This document shows positions 1-10,376 of a stretch of 64,000 nt of DNA, piece after piece. The notes under the pieces were generated by a model. It did not search any database. It was given only the letters and a program-made list of their open reading frames with translations, and was not told where the DNA came from. Origin of the DNA: Casimicrobium huifangae (GTDB lineage: Bacteria > Pseudomonadota > Gammaproteobacteria > Burkholderiales > Casimicrobiaceae); contig NZ_CP041352.1 in NCBI RefSeq assembly GCF_009746125.1, positions 1,562,436 through 1,626,435 of the forward strand, given 5' to 3'. The position numbers were made by a program, and so were the translations under genes. How positions within the stretch are numbered: the stretch's first letter is position 1; every line of letters begins with the position of its first letter.

Positions 1-643
1 TGGTGAAGCGATTCCCAGTGAGCAGGACCTTGCCGCCCAATTCAGCGTAAGTCAGGGTACGGTGCGCAAAGCCATCGATGAGCTGGCTGGCGAGAACATC
101 GTCGTGCGCCGTCAGGGCAAGGGCACCTTTGTTGCAACGCACACCGAGACCAAGAGCTCGATGTTCCGCTTTCTGCGCATGCGCCGCAACGACGGTCAGG
201 ATGAGTATCCCGCCAGCGACCTGCTTGACGTCCGGCGCGGCCGGGCCACCGCCGAAATTGCCCGCGCCATCGACATCAAGCCCGGCGACGGCGTGCTGGT
301 GCTGCGCCGCCTGCTGCGTTACGGCGGCGAACCGACGGTGCTCGACGAGATCACGTTGCCTGCCGCCCTGTTCAAGGGCCTCACCAAAGAACGCTTCGAT
401 GCCTATGAGGGCTCGATGTATGGCTTTTTCGAGACCGAGTTCGGCGTCCGCATGTTGCGCGCCGAGGAACAGGTGAAGGCGGTCGCGGCAGACCCGGTGA
501 CCGCCGAAGCGCTGCGCGTGGGCATTGGCGCACCGCTGCTTTGCGTGGAGCGCATTGCCTACACCTACGGCGACAAGCCGGTGGAATTCCGTCGTGGGCT
601 CTGCACCACCCGAAGTCACCACTATGCCAATACCCTGAGCTGA
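1..643 (+). CDS. GntR/HutC-family transcriptional regulator (5' truncated)
   Basis: This is the C-terminal part of a GntR-family regulator. The reading frame is already open at the left edge (phase from base 2) and encodes the end of a winged helix-turn-helix (IPSEQDLAAQFSVSQGTVRK, then a wing ending VRRQGKGTFVA). An effector-binding UTRA domain of the HutC subfamily follows (about residues 75-210), with the usual RLRYxxGEPxxxDEI-like pattern seen here as LRYGGEPTVLDEI. It ends 105 bases before sdhC on the same strand, a position where betaproteobacteria often carry a GntR gene, so it may regulate the TCA block; that role is inference. The effector is unknown. A GTG at 62 lies inside the DNA-binding domain and is not a plausible start; the true start is outside the window. 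Confidence 0.9.
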   Translation, partial: GEAIPSEQDLAAQFSVSQGTVRKAIDELAGENIVVRRQGKGTFVATHTETKSSMFRFLRMRRNDGQDEYPASDLLDVRRGRATAEIARAIDIKPGDGVLVLRRLLRYGGEPTVLDEITLPAALFKGLTKERFDAYEGSMYGFFETEFGVRMLRAEEQVKAVAADPVTAEALRVGIGAPLLCVERIAYTYGDKPVEFRRGLCTTRSHHYANTLS

Positions 644-748
644 CGCTGCAAGCTCGCGGTCAGCCACGAACAGCAAAATGAAAACAAGCAGTAACCGTTC
701 AAACCAACAATAGCAAACACAACCAATCAGTCCTACGGAGCACTCTGC

Positions 749-1171
749 ATGGCCAACACAGATTCAGTCACTCTGCCGAAAGCGAGGCCGCGACCGGTCT
801 TCCGCAATATCGGTTTTGGTGAACTCTCCAACTACCGGCTGCCGATTCCGGGCGTCGCCTCGATCGTGCACCGGGTCACCGGCATTGCCCTGTTCGTCGC
901 GCTGCTGTTTCTGCTCGCCATGCTGCAGATGAGCCTCAAGTCCGAGGCCGGCTTTGAGGCGTTCCGCAGAATCATCTGGGGCAACATCGTTGGCAAGCTG
1001 GTGCTGATCGGCCTGCTGTTCGCGCTGATCTATCACATGGTCGCCGGCTTCCGGCATCTGATTCAGGATGCCAACCAGTGGCTGGATCTGGCCACGGCAC
1101 GCTCGACGGCGTTTGCATCGTTTGCCATCAGCATCGTGCTGACGGCGCTGGTGGTCTGGAGGCTCTGCTGA
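749..1171 (+). CDS. sdhC: Succinate dehydrogenase cytochrome b556 subunit SdhC
   Basis: Membrane anchor of respiratory complex II. With SdhD it binds heme b and ubiquinone and holds SdhAB to the inner membrane. At 140 residues it has the usual length and three predicted membrane helices (about 36-60, 80-102 and 118-138). The family signature SIVHRVTG is at residues 38-45 and the heme-ligand helix YHMVAGFRHLIQD at 95-107, with His96 the likely ligand. The ATG at 749 follows an ACGGAG Shine-Dalgarno at 735-740. It is the first gene of sdhCDAB-sdhE-gltA, and its TGA overlaps the sdhD ATG by one base, which suggests translational coupling. Confidence 0.96.
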   Translation: MANTDSVTLPKARPRPVFRNIGFGELSNYRLPIPGVASIVHRVTGIALFVALLFLLAMLQMSLKSEAGFEAFRRIIWGNIVGKLVLIGLLFALIYHMVAGFRHLIQDANQWLDLATARSTAFASFAISIVLTALVVWRLC

Positions 1172-1518
1172 TGGCTGCTTCATCGAAATTCATCACCGAA
1201 TGGTGGCTGCAGCGCATCAGCGCCGTGGTCGTCGCCGCTTACGCGCTGCTGGTCATTGCCCTGCTGCTCATCAATGGCACGCCGAATGCGGCGCAGTGGC
1301 AGAGTCTATTTGCTAACACCGGCTTCAAGCTGGCCACGCTGCTGGCGCTGGTCGCCACGGCCTATCACGGTCTGGTGGGTGCATTGCACGTGTGGCCGGA
1401 CTACGTGAAGAACCGCGCCGTTCTCGCCGTACTCAATGCCTACACCTGGGTCGTTGCTGGCGCGGTGGTGTTGTGGTCGGTCTACATCCTGTTCGGCCTC
1501 AGCGCCATTGCTAAATAA
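1171..1518 (+). CDS. sdhD: Succinate dehydrogenase membrane anchor subunit SdhD
   Basis: Second membrane anchor of complex II, 115 residues with three hydrophobic helices (about 13-33, 50-70 and 88-110). The motif TAYHGLVGALHVWPDY at about 63-78 contains the conserved His that pairs with SdhC for heme and quinone binding. The start is the ATG at 1171, inside the sdhC stop (TGATG), with GGAGG at 1158-1162. The frame runs further upstream to 1078, but that part overlaps sdhC and does not resemble SdhD. The next gene, sdhA, begins 11 bases downstream. Confidence 0.95.
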   Translation: MAASSKFITEWWLQRISAVVVAAYALLVIALLLINGTPNAAQWQSLFANTGFKLATLLALVATAYHGLVGALHVWPDYVKNRAVLAVLNAYTWVVAGAVVLWSVYILFGLSAIAK

Positions 1519-1529
1519 GGGCACGCAGA

Positions 1530-3314
1530 ATGGCTCTCTCAGTTCACAAATACGATGCAGTGGTGGTAGGCGCCGGTGGCGCCGGGATGCGCTGCTCCCT
1601 GCAACTCGCGCGCGCAGGCCTGCGCGTCGCCGTGCTCTCCAAGGTGTTCCCGACGCGCTCGCACACAGTCGCGGCGCAGGGCGGTATCGGTGCCTCGCTC
1701 GGCAATATGGACGAGGACAACTGGCACTACCACTTCTACGACACCGTCAAGGGCTCCGACTGGCTCGGCGACCAGGATGCCATCGAGTTCATGTGCCGCG
1801 AGGCACCGAAGGTCGTCTACGAGCTCGAACACATGGGCATGCCGTTCGACCGTAACCCTGACGGTACGATCTATCAGCGCCCGTTCGGCGGCCACAGCGC
1901 CAAGTACGGCGAGAAGCCGGTCCCCCGCGCCTGTGCCGCCGCTGACCGCACGGGTCACGCGATGCTGCACACGCTCTATCAGCAGAACGTCAAGAGCAAC
2001 ACCACGTTCTTTGTCGAATGGATGGCGCTCGACGTCATTCGCGACGCCGAGGGTGATGTGGTCGGCGTCACGGCGCTCGAGATGGAGACGGGCGAAGTTT
2101 CGATCTTTCACGCCAAATGCGTGCTGTTTGCCACGGGTGGCGCCGGCCGCATCTTCGCAGCCTCGACCAACGCCTTCATCAACACGGGCGACGGTCTCGG
2201 CATGGCAGCACGCGCCGGCATCCCGCTCGAAGACATGGAGTTCTGGCAGTTCCACCCAACTGGCGTACACAACGCGGGCGTGCTGCTGACCGAAGGCTGC
2301 CGTGGCGAAGGCGCGATCCTGCGCAACAAGGACGGCGAGCGCTTCATGGAGCGTTACGCGCCCAAGCTCAAGGACCTGGCGCCGCGTGACTTCGTGTCGC
2401 GCTGCATGGACCAGGAGATCAAGGAAGGCCGCGGCTGCGGTCCGAACGGCGACTACATCGCGCTCGACCTCACCCACCTCGGCGGCGACACGATCATGAA
2501 GCGCCTGCCCTCGGTGCACGAGATCGGCAAGAACTTCGCCAACGTTGACGTCATCAAGGAGCCGATCCCGGTGGTGCCGACCATCCACTATCAGATGGGT
2601 GGCATCCCGACCAATATCCACGGCCAGGTTGTCGTTCCCAAGAACGGTAACCCGAACACCGTGGTCAATGGCTTCTACGCCATCGGCGAATGCTCCTGCG
2701 TGTCGGTGCACGGCGCCAACCGTCTGGGCACCAACTCGCTGCTCGACCTGCTGGTGTTCGGCCGCGCGGCCGGCAATCATCTGATCGAGACGGCGCTGGC
2801 GAGCAAGGCGCACAAGCCGCTGCCGGCCAACGCGGCCGACTACTCGCTCGCACGCATCGCCAAGCTTGATCAGTCGAACAGCGGCGAGTATCCGCAGGAC
2901 GTAGCCAACGATCTGCGCAAGGCGATGCAGACGCACGCCGGCGTGTTCCGCACGCAGAAGAGCATGGACGAGGGCGTGGTCAAGGTGCTCGCCGTTGCCG
3001 AACGCGCGGCCAACCTGTCGCTCAAGGACAAGTCCAAGGTGTTCAACACCGCGCGCATCGAAGCGCTGGAAGTGGCCAACCTGATGGAAGCCGCGAAAGC
3101 GACGATGGTCTCGGCTGCCGCACGCAAGGAAAGCCGCGGCGCACACACGGTGGATGACTATGGCGATACGCCCGAGCACCCGCTCGGCCGTAACGACGAC
3201 GTCTGGATGAAGCACACGCTCTGGTACAGCGAGGGCAACCGCCTCGACTACAAGCCGGTGCAGACCAAACCGCTGACCGTCGACACCATTCCGCTTGCGA
3301 AGCGCACGTTCTAA
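1530..3314 (+). CDS. sdhA: Succinate dehydrogenase flavoprotein subunit SdhA
   Basis: Catalytic subunit of complex II, oxidising succinate to fumarate on the cytoplasmic face. At 594 residues it is full length. An FAD-binding Rossmann motif VVGAGGAGM lies at 12-20. SHTVAAQGG has His45, the expected covalent FAD attachment site. HPTG at 242-245 and TEGCRGEGAILRN belong to the substrate site and capping region. ANRLGTNSLLDLLVFGR is the conserved C-terminal FAD motif. The tail with DDVWMKHTLWY is typical of the proteobacterial enzyme. It lies between sdhD and sdhB in one transcription unit; flavinylation would use the SdhE encoded downstream. Confidence 0.98.
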   Translation: MALSVHKYDAVVVGAGGAGMRCSLQLARAGLRVAVLSKVFPTRSHTVAAQGGIGASLGNMDEDNWHYHFYDTVKGSDWLGDQDAIEFMCREAPKVVYELEHMGMPFDRNPDGTIYQRPFGGHSAKYGEKPVPRACAAADRTGHAMLHTLYQQNVKSNTTFFVEWMALDVIRDAEGDVVGVTALEMETGEVSIFHAKCVLFATGGAGRIFAASTNAFINTGDGLGMAARAGIPLEDMEFWQFHPTGVHNAGVLLTEGCRGEGAILRNKDGERFMERYAPKLKDLAPRDFVSRCMDQEIKEGRGCGPNGDYIALDLTHLGGDTIMKRLPSVHEIGKNFANVDVIKEPIPVVPTIHYQMGGIPTNIHGQVVVPKNGNPNTVVNGFYAIGECSCVSVHGANRLGTNSLLDLLVFGRAAGNHLIETALASKAHKPLPANAADYSLARIAKLDQSNSGEYPQDVANDLRKAMQTHAGVFRTQKSMDEGVVKVLAVAERAANLSLKDKSKVFNTARIEALEVANLMEAAKATMVSAAARKESRGAHTVDDYGDTPEHPLGRNDDVWMKHTLWYSEGNRLDYKPVQTKPLTVDTIPLAKRTF

Positions 3315-3338
3315 CTCAGGATAACGCTGGACCCGATC

Positions 3339-4046
3339 ATGGCTGACAAACGCACATTCGAAATCTATCGCTACGATCCTGACAAGGACGCGAAGCCCTA
3401 CATGCAGACTTTCGAGATAGAGCTCGAAGGCACTGAGCGCATGCTGCTTGATGCGCTGATGAAGCTGAAGAAGGTGGATGACTCCATCAGCTACCGCCGT
3501 TCATGCCGCGAAGGTGTCTGCGGGTCGGATGCGATGAACATCAACGGCAAGAACGGCCTGGCCTGCCTGACCAACATGCAGACGCTGCCGCAAAAGATCA
3601 CGCTGCGCCCGCTGCCGGGTCTGCCGGTCGTGCGCGACCTGATCGTCGACATGAGCCAGTTCTTCAAGCAGTACCACTCGATCAAGCCCTACATCGTCAA
3701 TGACACGGTGGCGCCCGAGAAGGAACGCCTGCAGTCACAGGAAGACCGCGAAGAGCTGAACGGCCTCTACGAGTGCATCCTGTGCGCCTGCTGCTCGACA
3801 AGTTGTCCGAGTTTCTGGTGGAACCCCGACAAGTTCGTTGGTCCGGCCGGATTGCTCGCCGCCTACCGCTTCATCGCCGACACGCGCGATCAGGTGCGTG
3901 AGGAGCGTCTCGACAACCTCGAAGACCCGTACCGCCTGTTCCGCTGCCACACCATCATGAACTGCGTCGATGTCTGTCCGAAGGGGCTCAACCCGACCAA
4001 GGCCATCGGCAAGATCAAGGACATGCTGGTCAAGCGCGCTGCCTGA
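3339..4046 (+). CDS. sdhB: Succinate dehydrogenase iron-sulfur subunit SdhB
   Basis: Electron-transfer subunit of complex II, 235 residues. All three cluster motifs are present: [2Fe-2S] ligands Cys56, Cys61, Asp64 and Cys76 in SCREGVCGSDAMNINGKNGLAC-type sequence, then Cys146/149/152 plus Cys213 for [4Fe-4S], and Cys156/203/209 for [3Fe-4S]. Asp64 in place of a cysteine is normal in this family. The gene follows sdhA by 24 bases and precedes sdhE, completing sdhCDAB. Confidence 0.98.
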   Translation: MADKRTFEIYRYDPDKDAKPYMQTFEIELEGTERMLLDALMKLKKVDDSISYRRSCREGVCGSDAMNINGKNGLACLTNMQTLPQKITLRPLPGLPVVRDLIVDMSQFFKQYHSIKPYIVNDTVAPEKERLQSQEDREELNGLYECILCACCSTSCPSFWWNPDKFVGPAGLLAAYRFIADTRDQVREERLDNLEDPYRLFRCHTIMNCVDVCPKGLNPTKAIGKIKDMLVKRAA

Positions 4047-4069
4047 TCCAGTCATCATCGCCGGCGATC

Positions 4070-4324
4070 ATGCTCACCGATCTCGAACTCTCAAAACTGC
4101 GCTGGCGCTGCCGGCGCGGCTTTCTTGAGAACGACATCATCCTGACCCGTCTGCTCGATCGCCGGGGCGCGAACTTCGCCCCGGACGAGCATGAGCAACT
4201 GCTGGCATTGATTTCGCTCGACGACAACGACTTGTGGGAGATCATCGCCGGACGCTCCGACGACTTTCCTGCGGGCTGCAACGGCATGGTCGAAACGCTG
4301 CGTCAGACACGCGTCAATCATTAG
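4070..4324 (+). CDS. sdhE: FAD assembly factor SdhE
   Basis: Small (84-residue) helical protein that promotes covalent attachment of FAD to SdhA. The defining RGxxE motif is present as RRGFLEND (about residues 15-22), and WEIIAG lies at the usual position near the C-terminus. Its location between sdhB and gltA is characteristic of proteobacteria. Translation starts at the ATG at 4070, 23 bases after sdhB stops. Confidence 0.93.
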   Translation: MLTDLELSKLRWRCRRGFLENDIILTRLLDRRGANFAPDEHEQLLALISLDDNDLWEIIAGRSDDFPAGCNGMVETLRQTRVNH

Positions 4325-4396
4325 CCGTATTTTTCGTCCGTACCGCTTTCGCTTTCATCCATACCCAACACTTTCAACACAATAACGGAGCTTGCA

Positions 4397-5704
4397 ATGA
4401 CCGCCTCCTCGACCGCCACCCTGTCGTTCAGCGACGGCTCGCCCAGCATTGAATTTCCGGTGCTCAAGGGCACCGTGGGCCCTGATGTCGTTGACATCAA
4501 GACGCTTTACGGCAAGACCGGCAAGTTCACCTACGACCCGGGTTTCATGTCGACTGCGGCCTGTCGCTCAGCGATTACCTACATCGATGGCGACAAGGGC
4601 GAGCTCCTGTATCGCGGCTACCCGATCGAGCAGATCGCAACCAATTGCGACTACCTCGAAACCTGCTACCTGCTGCTGAACGGCGAAATGCCCAACGCTG
4701 CGCAAAAGGACGCCTTCGTCAGCAACGTGTCGCACCACACCATGGTGCACGAGCAGATGCAGTTCTTCCTGCGTGGTTTCCGCCGTGACGCGCACCCGAT
4801 GGCTATCCTGACCGGCATGGTCGGCGCGCTGTCGGCCTTCTACCACGACACGCTCGACATCAATAACGCCGAGCATCGCCACATTGCTGCGATCCGCCTG
4901 ATCGCCAAGATGCCGACCCTGGTGTCGATGGCGTACAAGTATTCGGCCGGCCAGCCGATGATCTACCCGAAGAACGATCTGTCGTACACCGCGAACTTCA
5001 TGCGCATGATGTTTGCCACGCCATGCGAGGAATATCAGGTCAACGACGTGCTGGTGCGCGCGCTCGACCGCATCTTCATCCTGCATGCAGATCACGAACA
5101 GAACGCATCGACCTCGACGGTTCGCCTTTGTGGATCGTCAGGCACCAACCCGTACGCGGCGATCGCTGCTGGCGTTGCCTGTCTGTGGGGCCCGGCGCAT
5201 GGTGGCGCGAACGAGGCGGCCCTCTCCATGCTGCTCGACATCCAGAAGAATGGCGGCGTCGAGAAGATCGGCGAGTTCATCACCGCAGTGAAGGACAAGA
5301 ACTCCAACGTGCGTCTGATGGGCTTCGGCCATCGTGTCTACAAAAACTACGACCCGCGCGCCAAACTGATGCGCGAGACCTGTTATGAGGTGCTCGGCGA
5401 ACTCGGTCTGCAGAACGACCCGCTGTTCAAGCTCGCGATGGAGCTGGAGAAGATCGCGCTGTCGGACGAATACTTCGTCTCCCGCAAGCTCTATCCGAAC
5501 GTCGACTTCTATTCCGGCATCGTGCAACGTGCCTTGGGTATCCCGACTTCACTGTTCACGGCAATTTTCGCGCTGGCCCGCACCGTCGGCTGGATCGCGC
5601 AACTGAACGAAATGCTGGCCGATCCCGATCAGAAGATCGGCCGCCCACGCCAGCTCTTCACCGGCGCTACGGCTCGCGACGTGATGCCGTTGCATCAGCG
5701 GTAG
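4397..5704 (+). CDS. gltA: Citrate synthase, type II
   Basis: Condenses oxaloacetate and acetyl-CoA to citrate, the entry step of the TCA cycle. The 435 residues match the NADH-sensitive hexameric proteobacterial type. The catalytic triad is visible: His268 in [12 protein letters not shown], His312 in [14 protein letters not shown] and Asp370 in VDFYSG. The ATG at 4397 follows AACGGAG at 4384-4390. A 72-base gap separates it from sdhE, so it may be co-transcribed with sdh or have its own promoter; I could not pick out a clear one. The 3' flank holds a large inverted repeat. Confidence 0.97.
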   Translation: MTASSTATLSFSDGSPSIEFPVLKGTVGPDVVDIKTLYGKTGKFTYDPGFMSTAACRSAITYIDGDKGELLYRGYPIEQIATNCDYLETCYLLLNGEMPNAAQKDAFVSNVSHHTMVHEQMQFFLRGFRRDAHPMAILTGMVGALSAFYHDTLDINNAEHRHIAAIRLIAKMPTLVSMAYKYSAGQPMIYPKNDLSYTANFMRMMFATPCEEYQVNDVLVRALDRIFILHADHEQNASTSTVRLCGSSGTNPYAAIAAGVACLWGPAHGGANEAALSMLLDIQKNGGVEKIGEFITAVKDKNSNVRLMGFGHRVYKNYDPRAKLMRETCYEVLGELGLQNDPLFKLAMELEKIALSDEYFVSRKLYPNVDFYSGIVQRALGIPTSLFTAIFALARTVGWIAQLNEMLADPDQKIGRPRQLFTGATARDVMPLHQR

Positions 5705-5725
5705 CGCTTGCGCGCTGCGCGCGCA

Positions 5726-5919
5726 GGACGAGAGGACGACGCTGCGCTAGGACGACGGTGCGCCACTGGGCGCACCTAGGACGCAAGGCATCGTTGGCAT
5801 CAAACTTCAAACGACAGTAAACAGCAAAGCAACCAGCGAGTGACGGAAACACGTTGACACCTCCTTGCGTCCTAGGCGCGCCAGCGCCGACGTCCTAGCG
5901 AAGCGTCGTCTTCTCGTCC
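5726..5919. repeat. Large imperfect inverted repeat between gltA and odhA
   Basis: Left arm 5726-5788 begins GGACGAGAGGACGACGCT and ends CTAGGACGCAAGG. Right arm 5863-5919 is its near-complement, beginning CCTTGCGTCCTAG and ending CGTCTTCTCGTCC. The arms pair over most of their 57-63 bases, and the 74-base centre looks unstructured. It fills most of the 240-base gltA-odhA gap and ends about 12 bases before the odhA Shine-Dalgarno. A transcript would form a very long hairpin that could attenuate, terminate or stabilise the message between the two genes. It may also be a small non-autonomous mobile element. I see no open reading frame in it. Confidence 0.85.
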
Positions 5920-5944
5920 TCGCTTCTCCAAAGGAGAAGCGGAA

Positions 5945-8782
5945 ATGATGAACGAACTCCAGCAGACTTCCACTATTTTCGGCGGCAACATGCCGTACAT
6001 CGAGGAGCAGTACGAAAACTATCTGGCCGATCCGGCATCGGTCGAGCCGAAGTGGCGAGCGTACTTTGACGCCATGCGCGCCGGTGCACAGGATGTTGCC
6101 CACCAGCCGGTGATTGACGCCTTCGCCGCGATGGCCAAGTCGCGCAAGGCGGCGACGGCGAGCATCGACGCTACGCTGATGGACAAGCAGCTCGGCGTGA
6201 TGAAGCTGATCCACGCCTATCGCTTTGTCGGTGGCCGTATTGCCGACATCGATCCGCTCAAGCGCCAGGAAGTCCCGTTCATCAAGGAGCTTGACCACAA
6301 GCACTATGGCCTCGCCGACAGCGACCTGGAGACTGAGTTCTCCACTGGCCTGCTGCCGGTGAACGGCCAAAGCCGCGCCAAGCTCAAGGACATCATCGCT
6401 ACCCTCAAGGCAACGTACTGCCGCTCGGTCGCCGTTGAGTACATGTACATGGCCAATGAGGACGAGCGCGAGTGGCTGCGCAGCCGCATCGAATCGACCT
6501 GTCTGAAGCCGAACTACAGTGCCGAGCAGAAGCGGCACATCCTCGAGCGCCTGACGGCGGCCGAAGGCCTTGAGCGCTATCTGCACACCAAGTACATGGG
6601 GCAGAAGCGCTTCTCCGGTGAGGGTGGCGACACCATCATTCCGGTGCTCGATCACATGCTGCAGCACGCCGGTGCGGCGGGTGTGCAGGAGACGGTGATC
6701 GGCATGGCGCACCGCGGTCGTCTCGGCGTTCTTGTCAACACCTTCGGCAAGCTGCCGAAAGACCTGTTCGCCGAATTCGAAGGCAAGTACGACACCACGC
6801 TGTCCGCTGGCGACGTCAAGTATCACAAGGGTTTCTCGAGCGATATCACGACGCCGGGCGGCCCGATGCACATCACGCTGGCGTTCAATCCATCACACCT
6901 TGAGATCGTGAACCCGGTGGTGACCGGATCGGTGCGCGCCCGCCAGAATCGTCGTGGCGACAAGAATGGCCGCGAAGTGCTCGGCATCCTGTTGCATGGC
7001 GACGCAGCCGTGGCCGGTCAGGGTGTGGTACAGGAGACGCTGGCGCTGTCGCAGACCCGTCACTATGGCACCGGCGGCACCATGCATCTGGTGATCAATA
7101 ACCAGATCGGTTTCACCACCAGCGACCCGCGCGACTACCGTTCGACCCTTTACTGCACTGACATTGCGAAGATGGCCGAAGTGCCGATCTTCCACGTCAA
7201 CGCCGACGATCCGGAAGCCTGCCTGCTGGTCACGGAGATCGCGATGGACTACCGCACCATCTTCCACAAGGATGTATTCATCGACCTCGTCTGCTTCCGT
7301 CGTCTCGGCCACAACGAGCAGGACGAACCGATGGTGACGCAGCCGCTGATGTACAAAAAAATTCATCAGCATCCGGGCACTCGCAAACTTTACGCCGACA
7401 AGCTTGAAGCCGAAGGCGTGATCAAGGCAGGTGAAGGCGATCAGTACGTCACCGCGTTCCGCGATGCGATGGACAAGGGTACGCACACCAACAAGACCAT
7501 TCTGGCCAACTATGTTGCGCCGTATCAGCAGGACTGGGCTAAGTTCGTCGGTCGCGTCTGGACTGACACTGCGGATACGACCGTTCCGCTGAAGACGCTC
7601 AAGGACCTCGCCAAGAAACTCACCACGATGCCGGACGGCTTCACGCTGCATCCGCGGGTGGAAAAGATGATCGGCGACCGCAAGGCAATGGGCGAAGGCA
7701 AGCAGCCGCTCGATTGGGGCATGGCCGAAAACCTCGCCTACGCGACGCTGGTGAACGAAGGTACGGGCGTACGCCTCTCTGGCGAGGACTGTGGCCGCGG
7801 CACGTTTTCGCATCGTCACGCCGTGTTCCACGACCAGAACCGTGAAAAGTGGGACAGCGGCAGCTACATCCCGCTGCAGCATGTCAATCCGAAGCAGGGC
7901 GAATTCACCGTCATTGATTCGATCCTGTCGGAAGAGGCCGTGCTCGGCTTCGAGTATGGCTACTCGACGTCGGAGCCAAACCAGCTCGTGATCTGGGAAG
8001 CGCAGTTTGGCGATTTCGCCAATGGCGCGCAGGTTGTGATCGACCAGTTCATCAGCTCCGGTGAAGTGAAGTGGGGCCGCGTCTGCGGCCTGACGCTGCT
8101 GCTGCCGCATGGCTACGAAGGCCAGGGCCCTGAGCACTCGTCGGCGCGTCCGGAGCGCTTCCTGCAACTGTGCGCCGAGCACAACATGCAGGTTGTCGTG
8201 CCGTCAACACCTGCGCAGTGCTATCACATGCTGCGCCGACAGATGCATCGCGACTGGCGTCGCCCGCTGATCGTGATGACGCCGAAGTCGCTGCTGCGCC
8301 ACAAGGAAGCCGTCAGCACGCTGGAAGAGCTGGCCGAAGGCAGCTTCCAGACGGTCATTGGCGAGACCGACAAGATCGTCGCCAAGAACGTCAAGCGCGT
8401 GGTGGTCTGCTCCGGCAAGGTCTACTACGAACTGCTCGCGCACCGCCGCGAACAGGACATCAAGGATGTCGCGATCATCCGTCTCGAACAGCAGTACCCG
8501 TTCCCGCACGACGACTTCAAGGCGCAGCTCAAGAAGTTCCCGAACGCACACGAAATCGTCTGGTGCCAAGAAGAGCCGCAGAATCAGGGCGCGTGGTATC
8601 GCCTGATGGCCTACTTCCGCGCGGACATCAAGCCCGAGCAAGTGCTGCTCTATGCCGGCCGTGCGGTCAGCGCCTCCCCCGCAGTGGGCTACCTGTCGAA
8701 GCACAACGCGCAGCAGAAGGAGCTCGTCGAGAGTGCCTTCAGCTCCAAGCTTGGCACGGGGCAGATGTTGACGAATCTTTGA
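5945..8782 (+). CDS. odhA: 2-oxoglutarate dehydrogenase E1 component
   Basis: Thiamine-diphosphate-dependent E1 (SucA/OdhA) that decarboxylates 2-oxoglutarate and transfers the succinyl group to E2. At 945 residues it has the standard length. The N-terminus (FGGNMPYIEEQYENYLADPASV) is the E2-binding segment. Catalytic motifs include GMAHRGRLGV at 253-262, GDAAVAGQG near 352 and NNQIGFTT near 385 for ThDP and substrate binding, then HVNADDPEAC. The ATG at 5945 is chosen for the AGGAG at 5932-5936; an adjacent in-frame ATG at 5948 is possible. It is the first of the odhA-odhB-lpdA set. Confidence 0.97.
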   Translation: MMNELQQTSTIFGGNMPYIEEQYENYLADPASVEPKWRAYFDAMRAGAQDVAHQPVIDAFAAMAKSRKAATASIDATLMDKQLGVMKLIHAYRFVGGRIADIDPLKRQEVPFIKELDHKHYGLADSDLETEFSTGLLPVNGQSRAKLKDIIATLKATYCRSVAVEYMYMANEDEREWLRSRIESTCLKPNYSAEQKRHILERLTAAEGLERYLHTKYMGQKRFSGEGGDTIIPVLDHMLQHAGAAGVQETVIGMAHRGRLGVLVNTFGKLPKDLFAEFEGKYDTTLSAGDVKYHKGFSSDITTPGGPMHITLAFNPSHLEIVNPVVTGSVRARQNRRGDKNGREVLGILLHGDAAVAGQGVVQETLALSQTRHYGTGGTMHLVINNQIGFTTSDPRDYRSTLYCTDIAKMAEVPIFHVNADDPEACLLVTEIAMDYRTIFHKDVFIDLVCFRRLGHNEQDEPMVTQPLMYKKIHQHPGTRKLYADKLEAEGVIKAGEGDQYVTAFRDAMDKGTHTNKTILANYVAPYQQDWAKFVGRVWTDTADTTVPLKTLKDLAKKLTTMPDGFTLHPRVEKMIGDRKAMGEGKQPLDWGMAENLAYATLVNEGTGVRLSGEDCGRGTFSHRHAVFHDQNREKWDSGSYIPLQHVNPKQGEFTVIDSILSEEAVLGFEYGYSTSEPNQLVIWEAQFGDFANGAQVVIDQFISSGEVKWGRVCGLTLLLPHGYEGQGPEHSSARPERFLQLCAEHNMQVVVPSTPAQCYHMLRRQMHRDWRRPLIVMTPKSLLRHKEAVSTLEELAEGSFQTVIGETDKIVAKNVKRVVVCSGKVYYELLAHRREQDIKDVAIIRLEQQYPFPHDDFKAQLKKFPNAHEIVWCQEEPQNQGAWYRLMAYFRADIKPEQVLLYAGRAVSASPAVGYLSKHNAQQKELVESAFSSKLGTGQMLTNL

Positions 8783-8846
8783 TTTGTCAGGACGAATGAC
8801 GAAGGACAAACGCGCTTTGCGTTAGACGAAATCCAAAGAAATGATC

Positions 8847-8912
8847 CGTAGGGTGGGCACCTTTGCCCACCACCACAAAGTAACCGCGTGGGCAGCGACT
8901 GCCCACCCTACG
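8847..8912. repeat. Small inverted repeat with CGTAGGGTGGGCA arms, upstream of odhB
   Basis: Perfect 13-base arms, CGTAGGGTGGGCA at 8847-8859 and TGCCCACCCTACG at 8900-8912, enclose an inner TTTGCCCAC/GTGGGCA pairing. The 66-bp unit ends about ten bases before the odhB Shine-Dalgarno, so it would form a hairpin in the odhA-odhB leader. A related copy lies at 54,041-54,114. This looks like a dispersed palindromic element. Confidence 0.8.
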
Positions 8913-8932
8913 AGAAGAACCTGGAAGAGACT

Positions 8933-10165
<1,233 letters not shown>

Positions 10166-10206
10166 TGCTCGTCACGCAGGTGGTGGTGCGCTGCTGACTT
10201 GTTTGC

Positions 10207-10365
10207 ATGCAAGTCAAGACGCGACTCATCACCCTCGCAATTGCACTGGCTGCATTAGCCATCGGCTGCCTTATCTACTTCGGTTGGGTGCAGCTTGAGA
10301 TCGACAAGTGCCTGGACGCAGGCGGACGATGGAATGATCGCGTTCACGCGTGTGAGCGTTGGTGA
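10207..10365 (+). CDS. 52-residue single-pass membrane microprotein
   Basis: A short frame in the odhB-lpdA gap encodes 52 residues: a short basic start (MQVKTR), one hydrophobic helix (about 7-26), and a tail with [20 protein letters not shown]. The tail pattern C-L-D-x-G-G-x-W-N with a second Cys 12 residues after the first resembles small membrane proteins seen in other proteobacteria, whose function is unknown to me. The two cysteines would face the periplasm if the N-terminus is inside, and could form a disulfide. No strong Shine-Dalgarno precedes it. It ends 11 bases before lpdA, so expression with the odh operon is likely. That it is real rests on composition and motif only. Confidence 0.6.
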   Translation: MQVKTRLITLAIALAALAIGCLIYFGWVQLEIDKCLDAGGRWNDRVHACERW

Positions 10366-10376
10366 AGGAAAACACA

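Noticed and set aside
1078..1170. Upstream extension of sdhD
   Set aside because: It overlaps sdhC, and the ATG at 1,171 with GGAGG gives a standard-length SdhD.
1539..3215. Long antisense reading frame (558 codons) opposite sdhA
   Set aside because: High-GC coding shadow; the sequence has no family resemblance, and the plus strand is a clear SdhA. The same applies to the long frames opposite lpdA, rlmN, the S9 peptidase and the metallopeptidase.
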